DNA from: JAEZDP01 sp044508265
GTDB taxonomy: Bacteria; Acidobacteriota; Vicinamibacteria; Vicinamibacterales; Vicinamibacteraceae
DNA length: 31,602 nucleotides
Direction: 5' to 3'
NCBI GenBank assembly: GCA_044508265.1
Contig: JBIQIB010000041.1
Span: forward strand, 1 to 31,602
Shown here: piece after piece, positions 7,376 through 19,313 of the stretch
Layout: every line of letters begins with the position of its first letter
Position numbering within the stretch: the stretch's first letter is position 1
The notes under the pieces: model-generated
What the model was told of the DNA's origin: nothing
What the model saw: only the letters and a program-made list of their open reading frames with translations
The model's database searches: none
Program-made: the position numbers and the translations under genes

Positions 7376-8891
7376 CGGGTCCGCCGTAGACACTGAGCGT
7401 CGGCTGCGCGGCCCTGGCGGCGCGAACGCCTTCCTCGGTGACCGCTGTCGCGGCCACGTAGAGCGTCTCGAGCGAGGCCACCGAGCCGAGCGCCGCGAGG
7501 CCCTCGTCGGTGATGCCCGTGCCGTACACGTTGAGCGACTGGAGGTGCGGCAGCGTGGCGATGGCCGTGAGGCCCGCGTCGCTGACCGCCGTGCGGTCGA
7601 GGAGCAGCCGCGTGAGATGCGGGAACTTCGCGAGCGTCTGCGCCGCCGCGTCGGTGACCGAGGTGCCCCCGAGATCCATCCAGGTGATGTGCGAGGCGAG
7701 CGGCAGCAGCGCCTCGACGTCGGCATCGCCGAAGGCGCGCCCCTTGCCGCGCGCCTCCACCTGGAGCCAGTCGACGTCGGCCGCCAGCCGGCTCACGGGC
7801 AGGTCGCGCGACACGAGCGTCGCGAGGGCTTCCGTGTCGAGCGGGCCCGGGTCGACGGCCAGCAGCTCAGGACCGCCGAGCGTCAGGTCGCCTACGCGCG
7901 CCTGGATCGCCGGCGTCACCTCCGCGATGAGCTCGACGTCGGCGAGCGAGGCCTCGAACGACGCGCCCTGATCGACCCACCAGCGAAGGAGCGACGCGTC
8001 GGCGACGGGCATCGCGGGGCGCCCGCGGGGCGGCATGACGTCCGGGTGCGACGCCGGCAGCCAGAGCCGCGTGATCAGGTCGCTCGCCGCGGCCTGTCCG
8101 GCGACGAGTGACGTGCCGGTGCGGCCGCCCTTCCTGATCTGATCGGGCGTGTCGAGCCGCAGCTCGCCGTTGGCCTTCGACGGGCCGTGGCAGTCCACGC
8201 AGTGCTCGGCGAGGACGGGCGCGACGAGGGCGTCGTACACCTTTACCTCGCTCGGCTGCACACGGGCGCGGGCCTCGACCTCGCCGCCGTGGCCGAACCA
8301 GGCATTGAGCGGCGCCGGCAGGCGCTCGGTCAGGTAGCCTTCGCCGTGCGTGAGCGTGCCGCCGAGATGCCCGGCGACGGTGAGCACCGCCATCCCGGCC
8401 AGCACCGTGACGTCGGCGGCGGTTCTGGCCGCGGCTCGCCCTGCCGTCGGCCGCGTGGCCCACCAGGCGGCCAGCGTGGCGGCCCCGGCCACGAGCGCTA
8501 CCGCGTAGCCCAGCAGCCGATGCCATTCGAAGGTGTCGCCGGCGTATGCCCCCTCCGCCGAGAGCGCCTGGCCGGCGGCGACGGCGGCGATGGCGCCGGC
8601 GGTCGCCACCGCCAGCACGGGCACCAGCGCCGTGCGGGCGGCCGGCAGCCGGCCGGTGCGCGCCAGGGCGACCAGCACGGCGGCCACAGCCAGGGCGCCA
8701 ATGGGCAGATGCACGAAGCCCGGGTGGAAGCGGCCGAACGCCGCCAGCAGCTCGAGCCGCTCGCGGGGCCCGAGCCACAGGACGAACGCCGCCGCCACAA
8801 GGCCGAGCGCGGCGGCAAGCCATCCCCACCAGGGCAGGCGACGCGCCAGGGTCCGGAGGCTGATCATCCAGCGTGAAACGCGGGGCGTCAC
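7308..8891 (-). CDS. DUF2231-cytochrome c (PSCyt1)-LRR membrane protein
   Basis: The 527-residue protein joins three parts. Residues ~20-185 carry four or five TM helices with the DUF2231 signature (FHPGFVHLPIGALAV, EWHRLLGYA, GHLGGTLTHGEGYL). Residues ~215-310 form a Planctomycete-type cytochrome c domain with CVDCH at 231-235 and the distal MPPRGRPAMP. From ~385 come leucine-rich repeats of the LxxLxLxxTxVTDAGL type. The last ~25 residues are a Pro/Thr/Ala-rich tail. GTG at 8891 overlaps the TGA of the DUF1501 gene by 4 nt, implying translational coupling; ATG at 8867 is an alternative start. It is the last gene of the operon and could be a membrane-bound electron-transfer or binding component for the exported proteins above it. 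That role is inference. Confidence 0.9.
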   Translation of the reverse strand: MTPRVSRWMISLRTLARRLPWWGWLAAALGLVAAAFVLWLGPRERLELLAAFGRFHPGFVHLPIGALAVAAVLVALARTGRLPAARTALVPVLAVATAGAIAAVAAGQALSAEGAYAGDTFEWHRLLGYAVALVAGAATLAAWWATRPTAGRAAARTAADVTVLAGMAVLTVAGHLGGTLTHGEGYLTERLPAPLNAWFGHGGEVEARARVQPSEVKVYDALVAPVLAEHCVDCHGPSKANGELRLDTPDQIRKGGRTGTSLVAGQAAASDLITRLWLPASHPDVMPPRGRPAMPVADASLLRWWVDQGASFEASLADVELIAEVTPAIQARVGDLTLGGPELLAVDPGPLDTEALATLVSRDLPVSRLAADVDWLQVEARGKGRAFGDADVEALLPLASHITWMDLGGTSVTDAAAQTLAKFPHLTRLLLDRTAVSDAGLTAIATLPHLQSLNVYGTGITDEGLAALGSVASLETLYVAATAVTEEGVRAARAAQPTLSVYGGPVTASPTPSPPAAGQATRPVPAR

Positions 8892-10356
8892 GCGAGCAGT
8901 CCGGTCACCACTTGTCCGTGGACGTCGGTGAGCCGGTACCGGCGGCCCTGGTGGCGGAACGTCAGCCGCTCGTGATCGATCCCGAGCAGGTGCAGCAGCG
9001 TGGCCTGGAAGTCGTGGACGTGCACCGGGTCACGCACGATGTTGTAGCCGAACTCGTCGGTCTCGCCGTAGACGAGGCCCGGCTTCGTGCCGCCACCCGC
9101 CATCCAGACGGTGAAACTGCGGGGATGGTGGTCGCGGCCGTAATTGTCGACCGTGAGCTTGCCCTGCGAGTAGTTGGTGCGTCCGAACTCGCCACCCCAG
9201 ATCACCAGCGTGCTGTCGAGCAGCCCGCGCTGCTTCAGGTCGGTCACGAGCGCCGCCGACGCCTGGTCCACCGACCTGGCCATGGTCTCGATGTCCTTCG
9301 GCAGGTTGCCGTGCTGGTCCCAGCCCTGGTGATAGAGCTGGATGAACCGGACGTCGCGCTCGGCGAGGCGCCGTGCGAGGAGGCAGTTGGCGGCGAACGT
9401 GCCCGGCACGCGCGCGTCGGGACCGTACAGATCGAAGATGTGGTCGGGCTCGTCGTCGAGCGACATCGACTCGGGCACGGACGCCTGCATGCGGTACGCC
9501 ATCTCGTACTGCGCGATGCGGGCGTTGATCTCGGGGTCGAGCACGCGGGCGTGCTGTTCCTCCTCGAGGGCGCGGAACGTGTCGAGCATCCGCCGCCGCG
9601 TCTCGCGGTCGAGGCCTTCCGGGTCGTTGAGGTAGAGCACCGGGTCCTTGCCGCTGCGCAGCTGCACGCCCTGGTGCTGCGACGGCAGGAAGCCGCTGCC
9701 CCAGAGGCGTGAGTAGAGCGGCTGGTCGCCCGAGCGCCCGCGCGACAGCAGCACGAGGAACGCCGGCAGGTTCGAGTTCTCCGAGCCGAGGCCGTACGAC
9801 AGCCACGAGCCGATGGCGGGCCGGCCGGCCAGCTGCGACCCGGTCTGGAAGAAGGTGACGGCCGGGTCGTGGTTGATGGCCTCCGTGTACATCGACTTCA
9901 CGACGCAGAGCTCGTCGATGATGCGGGCGGTGTGCGGCAGCAGCTCGCTGACCCAGGTGCCGTTCTGCCCGTGCTGCGCAAACGAGAACTGCGAGCCGGC
10001 GAGCGGGAACGACTTCTGGTGCGCCGTCATGCCGGTGAGTCGCTGACCCATGCGGACCGAGGCCGGCAGCTCCTCGCCGTTCATCTTCTCGAGCGTCGGC
10101 TTGTAGTCGAACAGCTCGAGCTGCGACGGGCCGCCGCTCTGGAACAGGTAGATCACGCGCTTGGCCCGCGGCACCAGGTGCCGTTCGCCGAGCACGTGCG
10201 CCGTGGCGCCCCCGGTGGACACGCCCGCCGGCGTCTCCTGGCCGAGGAGCTGCAGCGGATCGAGCAGTGACCCGAGCGCCACGCTGCCGATACCGAGGCT
10301 GGCCGCCGACAGGAAGTGCCGTCGGGTGGCGTTGAACTTGAGATCGCGCAGTTCCT

Positions 10357-10360
<4 letters not shown>
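8888..10360 (-). CDS. DUF1501 family Tat-exported protein
   Basis: The 490-residue protein begins with a Tat signal (ATRRHFLSAASLG, twin Arg at 13-14). It has the DUF1501 (sulfatase-like) landmarks: LFQSGGPSQLELFDYKP, PAFLVLLSRGRSGDQPLYSRLW, LYHQGWDQHGNLP, WGGEFGRTNYSQG and GRDHHPRSFTVWMAGGG. These His/Asp/Glu-rich motifs resemble metal sites of alkaline phosphatase-type hydrolases, but no activity has been established for the family as far as I know. The ATG at 10360 overlaps the TGA of the preceding DUF1553 gene by 4 nt. Upstream in-frame codons to 10414 only re-read that gene's end. DUF1501 and DUF1553 genes are regular partners in Planctomycetota, Verrucomicrobiota and Acidobacteriota. 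Confidence 0.95.
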
Positions 10361-13649
<3,289 letters not shown>

Positions 13650-13653
<4 letters not shown>

Positions 13654-16600
13654 CGCGTGTACACCACGGCATCCAGATTCATGATCGTATTCGAGACGAC
13701 GGTCCACGCCGCCAGGTCGGCGGGATCGAGCGTGCTGTCGACGGGGTGCTCGCCGGTGGCGAGCAGGGCGCGCGCGGCGGCGCGGTCCTGGGAGAAACGT
13801 TCGTACTCGGTATCGTACAGCGCCACGAGCCGCTGGATCGCCGCGTCGGACGGCGTCTGGCTCGTGGCACGCCGGTAGGCATACAGCGCGCGTGCGGCCG
13901 CGCTGCTGCCGCCCTCGCGCATCACGTGCTCGGCCAGCATCCGCGCGCCCTCCACATACTGCGGGTCGTTCATCAGCACCAGCGCCTGCAGCGGCGTGCT
14001 CGTCCGCTGACGGTTCACCGTGCACGCGAACCGTTCGGCGGCGTCGAAGCTGATGGCCGACGGCGGCGGCGACGAGCGCTTCCACACCGTGTAGAGACTG
14101 CGCCGGTACAGCGCGTCGCCCTCGCCCTGTTCGTAGCTCGTCGCATTGCGCGTGGCCAGCTCCTCCCACAACCCGTCCGGCTGGTACGGGTACACGCTGG
14201 GCCCGCCGATCGTGCCCACGAGCAGGCCGCTCACCGCTAGGGTGCTGTCACGGATCTGCTCGGCCGACAGCCTGAACGCGGGCCCTCGCGCCAGCCAGAC
14301 GTTGTCGGGATCCTGCTCGCGCGCGTCCGTGGCGGCGACCGACGACTGCCGGAACGTTGCCGACAGCGCAATCTGCCGGTACAACGCCTTCAGGTCCCAG
14401 CCCGACGCGACGAAGTCGACGGCCAGCCAGTCGAGCAGATCAGGATGGCTCGGGAGCCGGCCCTGGTTGCCGAAGTCGTCCGGCGTGGCGACGAGCCCAC
14501 GGCCGAACAGCGACGCCCACACGCGGTTCACGAGCACGCGCGAGGTCAACGGATGCGCCGGGTCGACCAGCCACCGCGCCAGGCCGAGCCTGTTCTTCGG
14601 CAGGTCGTCGGCCATCGGCGGCAGGAACGCCGGCGTGGCTGGCTCGACGGGCGTGGTCGGGGCGTCGTACGCGCCGCGCGCGAGGATGAAAGTGGGGCGC
14701 GGCTCGGGCAGCTCGCGCATCACCATCACCTCGAGCTGCGACGTCAGCAGTTCGTTCTCTTCGGCGCGCACGGCCGTCAGATCGCGCATCGCCTTCGCGA
14801 AGCCCGGGGCCTTGCGCTGCACGTAGTGCTCGCGGAGCGCCTGGCGCACCTGCGCGGGTGCCGCGGCCTCGCCCGCCGGCAGGGGATCGCCCACGGCGCG
14901 CAGGCCCGCCTGCGCCTCCACCTCGAGCGTCGTCAGCGCCGTGGCGAACAGCCGGAACTCGTCGACGGTCACGCCCTGGAGTGTCTGCTCGCCCAGGCGG
15001 CCCACGCGGAGGCTGTTGATGCCGCCCCACGACTGGTTGGTCGGGATGCCGCTGTTGATGATGCTGCGCTGGAGGTGATCGTTGAGCACCGTCACCGGCG
15101 CGCGCACGCCGTCGACGAACAGCCGCAGCCCGCTTGCGCGGCTCGAGCCGTCATAGACCAGCGCCACGTGGTGCCACGCCTTCGTGTGGAGCGGCCGTTC
15201 GGTGACGATCTGGATCGAGTTGTCGGGATAGACGTGGTGCAGCCACGCGTCGAGCCGGCCGTCGGGACGCAGCATCACCGCGTAGCCGCGATAGCCGTCC
15301 GCGCTGCCGCCCGACCGCGACAGCAGCGGCCCGCTCGTGCCGGCCTCGTCCAGGCGGACCCACAGGCTTGCCGAGAACGGCTCGTGCCTGTCGAAGACGC
15401 CGACCTTGTTCGCCAGTTGCAGGTGGCTGTCGCCGACCAGCTGCAGCCCGTTGCCCACGCGGCCCTCGACGATGCGCGGCAGCCGATCCTCGTCGCCCTG
15501 CAGCGACGCCGGCTCCGAGGGGCGCGCCTGGTTGGCGAGTTCATGGCGGCGCTCGCGCTTCGCGGGCCGGTCCGGCGCGGGGCGTTCGAGCACCGACCGC
15601 TCGCGCACCCGCTCGAACGACAGGTCGGCCAGTGGACGCGGCGGCGCCTCGAGACGCCCGGGCCGCGCGAGCCAGGCGTCGAAGCCCTCGTCGTAGTCGG
15701 CGGCATCCACCGCGGCCAGCGGTTCCAGCGCCTCGCGCCGCTCGCGCAGCACCGCCCACTCGGCCTCGGCCTCGGGTGTCGGCAGCAGCAGCGTCGGGCT
15801 GGGCATGCCGGAGTAGGGGATCTGGCCGGCCTCGTTGATGCTGTTGAAGAAGGCGAACAGCTCGAAGTACTCCCGCTGCATCACCGGGTCGTACTTGTGG
15901 TCGTGGCACCGGGCGCACTCGAGCGTGAGGCCGAGGAACGCCGTGCCGAACGTGTTGACGCGGTCGGCGACGTACTCCACCCGATACTCTTCGGGAACGA
16001 TGCCGCCTTCCTGGCTCTGCTGATGGTGGCGGTTGAACGCCGTCGCGAGCCGCTGCTCGCGCGTCGCCCCCGGCAGCAGGTCGCCGGCCAGCTGCCAGGT
16101 GATGAACTGGTCCATCGGCATGTTGCGGTTGAACGCCTCGATGACCCAGTCGCGCCACGGCCACATCGGCCGCATCCCGTCGTCCTGGTAGCCGTGCGAG
16201 TCGGCGTAGCGGGCCACGTCCAGCCAGTCGGTGGCCAGGCGCTCGCCGTAGCGCGGCGAGGCCAGCAGCCTGTCCACGACCTTCTCGTAGGCGTCCGGTG
16301 AGGTGTCGGCCAGGAACGCGTCGATCTCGGCGATGGTAGGCGGGAGGCCCGTCAGCGCCAGTGTCACGCGGCGGATCAGCGTCTCGCGCGAGGCCTCGTG
16401 CGCGGGTTGCAGGCCGACGCCGGCGAGCCGCGCGTGGACGAAGTTGTCGATGGCGTTGACGGGGCGCACGCCCGGCGGCAGGTCTGGCTGCGGGGCGGGG
16501 ACCTCCGGCCGTTGCGGCGGCGTGAACGCCCAGTGCGGCTTCCACTCCGCGCCCTGCGCGATCCAGCGGATGAGCACCGCCTTCTCGTAGTCGCTGAGCG

Positions 16601-16964
16601 TGAGCAGCGACTGCGGCGCCGGCATGCGCACCGCCGGGTCGTCGCTGAGGATGCGCCGCACCAGCTCGCTGCGGCGCGGCCAGCCGGGCACGACGGCCTG
16701 CACGCCGGAGGCCAGCGTCAGGAACGGCCCGTCGCGCGTGTCGAGCCGCAGCCCCGCCTGCCGCACGGCGTCGTCAGGGCCGTGGCACTTGAAGCAACGG
16801 TCCGACAGGATTGGCTTGACGTGAAGGTTGTAGTCGACCCGCTCCGGCAGGTCCGCCACCTGCGGGCCGGGCGGCGCGCAGGCGGCAAGCGACCCCAGCC
16901 AGATCACGAGGCACGCGCGTCGCGCGGCGGCTCGGCAGGCGTACCCGGAGGGGCGATCGACCAT
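13650..16964 (-). CDS. PSCyt1-DUF1549-LamG-DUF1553 lipoprotein (copy A)
   Basis: The 1104-residue paralogue of the next gene shares its length and domain order. It has a signal with a good lipobox (LAAC, Cys29), cytochrome CFKCH (57-61), DUF1549 (INEAGQIPYSGMPSPT, CARCHDHKYDPV), a LamG module (FSASLWVRLDEAG ... LRLFVDGVRAPV) and DUF1553 (NRLGLARWLVDPAHPLTSRVLVNRVW). ATG 16964 is chosen because it starts the signal peptide; the frame is open to 17108 but only antisense to the small gene upstream. Copy A is first in the four-gene coupled series. The conserved blocks are nearly the same in both copies while linkers and LamG loops differ, which indicates an old tandem duplication with separate binding specificity rather than a recent assembly artefact. 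Confidence 0.93.
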
Positions 16965-16977
16965 CGTTCTCGTCGAG

Positions 16978-17238
16978 TCAGGCGGTCCGGGTGCCGCCGA
17001 ACGCCTTTCTATAGATGAAGAGCAGGAGAACGGCGCCGAGGATGGACATGATCCAGCCGGCCGGTTCCCCCGGTTCATACCAGCCCATCGCCCGCCCGGC
17101 AAGGGCACCGATGAACGCGCCGGCGATGCCGAGCAGCATCGTGACGATGATCCCGCCGGGATCCTTCCCCGGCATGACGAGCTTTGCGATGGCGCCGACG
17201 ATCAGGCCGGCAATGGCGGTGCCGATCAGTGACAGCAT
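16978..17238 (-). CDS. GlsB/YeaQ/YmgE family stress-response membrane protein
   Basis: The 86-residue protein is almost wholly membrane-embedded. Three glycine-rich helices (residues ~4-21, ~28-48, ~60-78) follow the family pattern: GLIVGAIAKLVMPGKDPGG, then ML-GIAGAFIGALAG, then W-IMSILGAVLLLFIYR. GAGGAG lies about 10 nt before the ATG. Family members are general stress-associated 'transglycosylase-associated' proteins of unknown activity. It stops 13 bp before the first DUF1553 gene on the same strand, so it may lead that transcript, although no functional link is known. The 112-bp gap on its other side shows no obvious terminator. Confidence 0.93.
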   Translation of the reverse strand: MLSLIGTAIAGLIVGAIAKLVMPGKDPGGIIVTMLLGIAGAFIGALAGRAMGWYEPGEPAGWIMSILGAVLLLFIYRKAFGGTRTA

Positions 17239-17350
17239 GCGGGGTCACTCCTCTGAAGATGCGCCGGTCCCCCCGGCGTCTGCGCCGCACGCTCCGTGAC
17301 CACGGGACGGCGGCCATCGCGTGTAGATGGTGTTCATCGTACCACCTGGC

Positions 17351-18499
17351 TCAGCGGAAGATCAGCGGGAGGAACTCGGACAGGTAACGCCGCCAGACGA
17401 ACCACGTGTGCGCGCCCTCGGTCTCCTTGTAGACGTGCGTCACGTCATGCGCCTGAAGCCAGTCGCGGATCGCGCGGTTGCCGGGCAGCAGGCGATCGTC
17501 CACGCCGCAGGCGACCCAGAGCAGGCTGGGCCGCGGACCTCCCGGCGTGACGCCGGCGAAGACGCTGTCGAGGTCGGGGGCGTCGCCGAATCCGCCCGAG
17601 CTGAACGCGCCGATCGCGGAGAACCGGTCGAGGGCGTTCAGGCCGATGAAGAGCGACTGCGCGCCGCCCATCGACAGCCCGGCGATGGCGCGCGAGGCCC
17701 TGTCGGTGCCGACGTGGTAGTCGCGGGCGACCCTCGGGATCAGCTCCTCGAGCAGGCTCTGCCGGAACCGTTCGAAGCTGCGCGTCCGGACGGCGGGATC
17801 GCGAATCCCGGGCGTGTTGCGCGCGACCAGCGTCAGGTCGCCGTAGCCGAGCGGCATCACGACGACCATCGGCGTGACGGTGCCCGCCGCGATGAGGTTG
17901 TCGAGGATGAGGTGCGCGTGGCCCACGCTCGTCCACCCGCGCGCGTCGTCGGAGTATCCGTGCAGCAGGTAGAGGACGGGGTAGGGCCGCGCCGCGGCGC
18001 TGTCGTAGCCGGGCGGCGTGTAGACGTAGTAGTCGCGGTGGTCGCCCACGATGCCCGACTTGTAGAAGTGCCTGTGCAGCGTGCCGCGCGGGACGTCGGT
18101 CACGTCCCACGGGTGCGCGCTGCCGCGCTGGACGTGGAACTTGCTCTGCGGATTGAGCAGGTTCGGGATGATGTCCGTGTTGAGCGGGTCGAGGTGCGGG
18201 ACGCCGTCCACCACGATGAGGTACCCGTACACGTCGGCGTCGAGCGGCGGCGTCGTCGCCCGCCAGACCCCGTCGGCGTCGCGCGTCATCGGCTGGCGCG
18301 GCTGGCTGTTCACGGCCAGCACCACCTCCTTCGCGTGCTCGGCGCGGAAGGCGACGCTGACGCGGCCGTCCTCGTGAACCACGGGAGAGTCGATGGGCGG
18401 CGCCCCGGACTGGGCGCGGGTGGACGCCGGTGCGAGCAGCGGCAGCAGCACGGCGACCGCCGTGGCGAGCGTCAGGCGAGGTGTGGCGAGTCGGGACAT
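17351..18499 (-). CDS. Secreted CE1-type esterase (enterochelin/feruloyl esterase-like)
   Basis: The 382-residue protein has a Sec signal (hydrophobic residues ~8-25, cleavage near TRAQ-SG), then an N-terminal immunoglobulin-like early-set domain (~35-125). The C-terminal alpha/beta-hydrolase domain contains YPVLYLLHGYSDD, nucleophile Ser276 in GLSMGG, the likely acid Asp334/335 in CGVDDRL, and His364 in EGAHTW. This combination fits bacterial feruloyl/acetyl-xylan esterases and enterochelin esterase relatives, which act on plant polysaccharide esters or siderophores outside the cytoplasm. GAGAGG is 6 nt before the ATG at 18499; the frame continues upstream to 18562 but without a ribosome site. 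Divergent from the DUF6265 gene with a 71-bp gap. Substrate unproven. Confidence 0.9.
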   Translation of the reverse strand: MSRLATPRLTLATAVAVLLPLLAPASTRAQSGAPPIDSPVVHEDGRVSVAFRAEHAKEVVLAVNSQPRQPMTRDADGVWRATTPPLDADVYGYLIVVDGVPHLDPLNTDIIPNLLNPQSKFHVQRGSAHPWDVTDVPRGTLHRHFYKSGIVGDHRDYYVYTPPGYDSAAARPYPVLYLLHGYSDDARGWTSVGHAHLILDNLIAAGTVTPMVVVMPLGYGDLTLVARNTPGIRDPAVRTRSFERFRQSLLEELIPRVARDYHVGTDRASRAIAGLSMGGAQSLFIGLNALDRFSAIGAFSSGGFGDAPDLDSVFAGVTPGGPRPSLLWVACGVDDRLLPGNRAIRDWLQAHDVTHVYKETEGAHTWFVWRRYLSEFLPLIFR

Positions 18500-18570
18500 C
18501 GGACCTCTCGGAGAAGCGGGTGTGGCGGCAGCATACGCCACGCGGGGCGTCCCGTGTACCATGAGCGACC

Positions 18571-19116
18571 ATGTCGAACGCCCTCCTCACGCGATCCCTG
18601 TTCCGCTTTTCGTTGATGCTCCTCACCCTCACGATTGCCGCGCCGCTCGCCCGGGCGCAGGATGCCATCGGCTCGGCTCCGCCCGCGAAGGCCACGATCG
18701 ATCAGCTCGCGTTCATCAGCGGCCCGTGGACGGGCACGCTCGGCGACCGCACGATCGAGCAGCACTGGATGGCCCCGCTCGGGACGTCGATGCTGGCGAT
18801 GTACCGCAACGTCCAGGACGGCCAGCCGCGGCTCTACGAGCTGCTCGCGATCGAGCAGGACGGCGAGGGGCTCGCCCTGCGCATCAAGCACTTCGCGCCA
18901 GGAGACGGGCTCGTCGGACGGCAGGAGAAGGACGCCGCGATCACGCACCGGCTCGTCAGGGTGGAGGGCCAGACGGCGGTGTTCGAGGGCACGGGCGAGA
19001 ACCCGAACCGCGTCATCTTCACGCGGACGTCGCCCGACGCGCTCACGATCCGTGTCGAGCGCCTGCGCGACGGCGTCCTCACCGGCACGGACTTCAAGTA
19101 CACACGGCTTCGGTAG
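18571..19116 (+). CDS. DUF6265 family exported protein
   Basis: The 181-residue protein has a Sec signal (hydrophobic ~12-26, cleavage near ARAQ-DA). The compact domain begins LAFISGPWTGTLGDRTIEQHWMAPLGTSMLAMYRNV and ends in alternating beta-strand-like segments. The order LAF-x2-G-x-W ... EEHW/IEQHW ... MLAM-x-R is how DUF6265 proteins start; a lipocalin/calycin-like beta barrel is likely, function unknown. The last three codons and the stop (CTT CGG TAG) form the start of an exact 26-bp tandem duplication that leads into a palindromic repeat, so the current C-terminus is set by repeat sequence. A weak ribosome site precedes the ATG; no better start exists. Confidence 0.85.
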   Translation: MSNALLTRSLFRFSLMLLTLTIAAPLARAQDAIGSAPPAKATIDQLAFISGPWTGTLGDRTIEQHWMAPLGTSMLAMYRNVQDGQPRLYELLAIEQDGEGLALRIKHFAPGDGLVGRQEKDAAITHRLVRVEGQTAVFEGTGENPNRVIFTRTSPDALTIRVERLRDGVLTGTDFKYTRLR

Positions 19117-19168
19117 GTAGGGACGGCCCTCCGGTTCGGTAGGTAGGGACGGCCCTCCGGGCCGTCCC
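19109..19168 (+). repeat. 26-bp tandem duplication plus palindrome at a gene end
   Basis: Positions 19109-19134 and 19135-19160 are identical 26-bp units beginning TTCGGTAGGTAGGGACGG. The second unit continues into a complete palindrome, with arms GGGACGGCCC (19146-19155) and GGGCCGTCCC (19159-19168) around TCC. The first unit contains the stop codon of the DUF6265 gene (19114-19116). The first copy is cut just after the loop, so it looks like an aborted duplication of a palindromic element. It may also act as a stem-loop at the transcript end. Confidence 0.92.
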
Positions 19169-19178
19169 GGCGGATCGG

Positions 19179-19278
19179 NNNNNNNNNNNNNNNNNNNNNN
19201 NNNNNNNNNNNNNNNNNNNNNNNNNNNNNNNNNNNNNNNNNNNNNNNNNNNNNNNNNNNNNNNNNNNNNNNNNNNNNN
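19179..19278. other. Assembly gap (100 N)
   Basis: Exactly 100 undetermined bases, the conventional filler for a gap of unknown size. It lies between one palindromic repeat (ending 19168) and another of the same family (starting 19279). The scaffold break is therefore probably caused by this repeat, and the true distance and content here are unknown. Confidence 0.98.
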
Positions 19279-19299
19279 GGACGGCTCGGAGAGCCGTCC
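19279..19299 (-). repeat. Palindromic repeat copy (GGACGGCTC / GAGCCGTCC)
   Basis: Perfect 9-bp arms around the spacer GGA; the same 21-bp sequence occurs at 21341-21361, and its reverse complement at 28972-28992. Read on the minus strand it follows the nitronate monooxygenase stop codon (19314-19316) by 14 bp. The copy may be truncated by the gap on its left. Confidence 0.9.
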
Positions 19300-19313
19300 C
19301 TGGCGACCCCGTC

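Noticed and set aside
13654..14169. N-terminal extension of the copy B DUF1553 frame
   Set aside because: It re-reads copy A in another frame and has no signal peptide; the ATG at 13653 with its 4-nt overlap and lipoprotein-like signal is the better start.
18522..18541. Inverted repeat GTGGCG/CGCCAC between the esterase and DUF6265 genes
   Set aside because: Short arms and no promoter boxes in register; too weak to call an operator.
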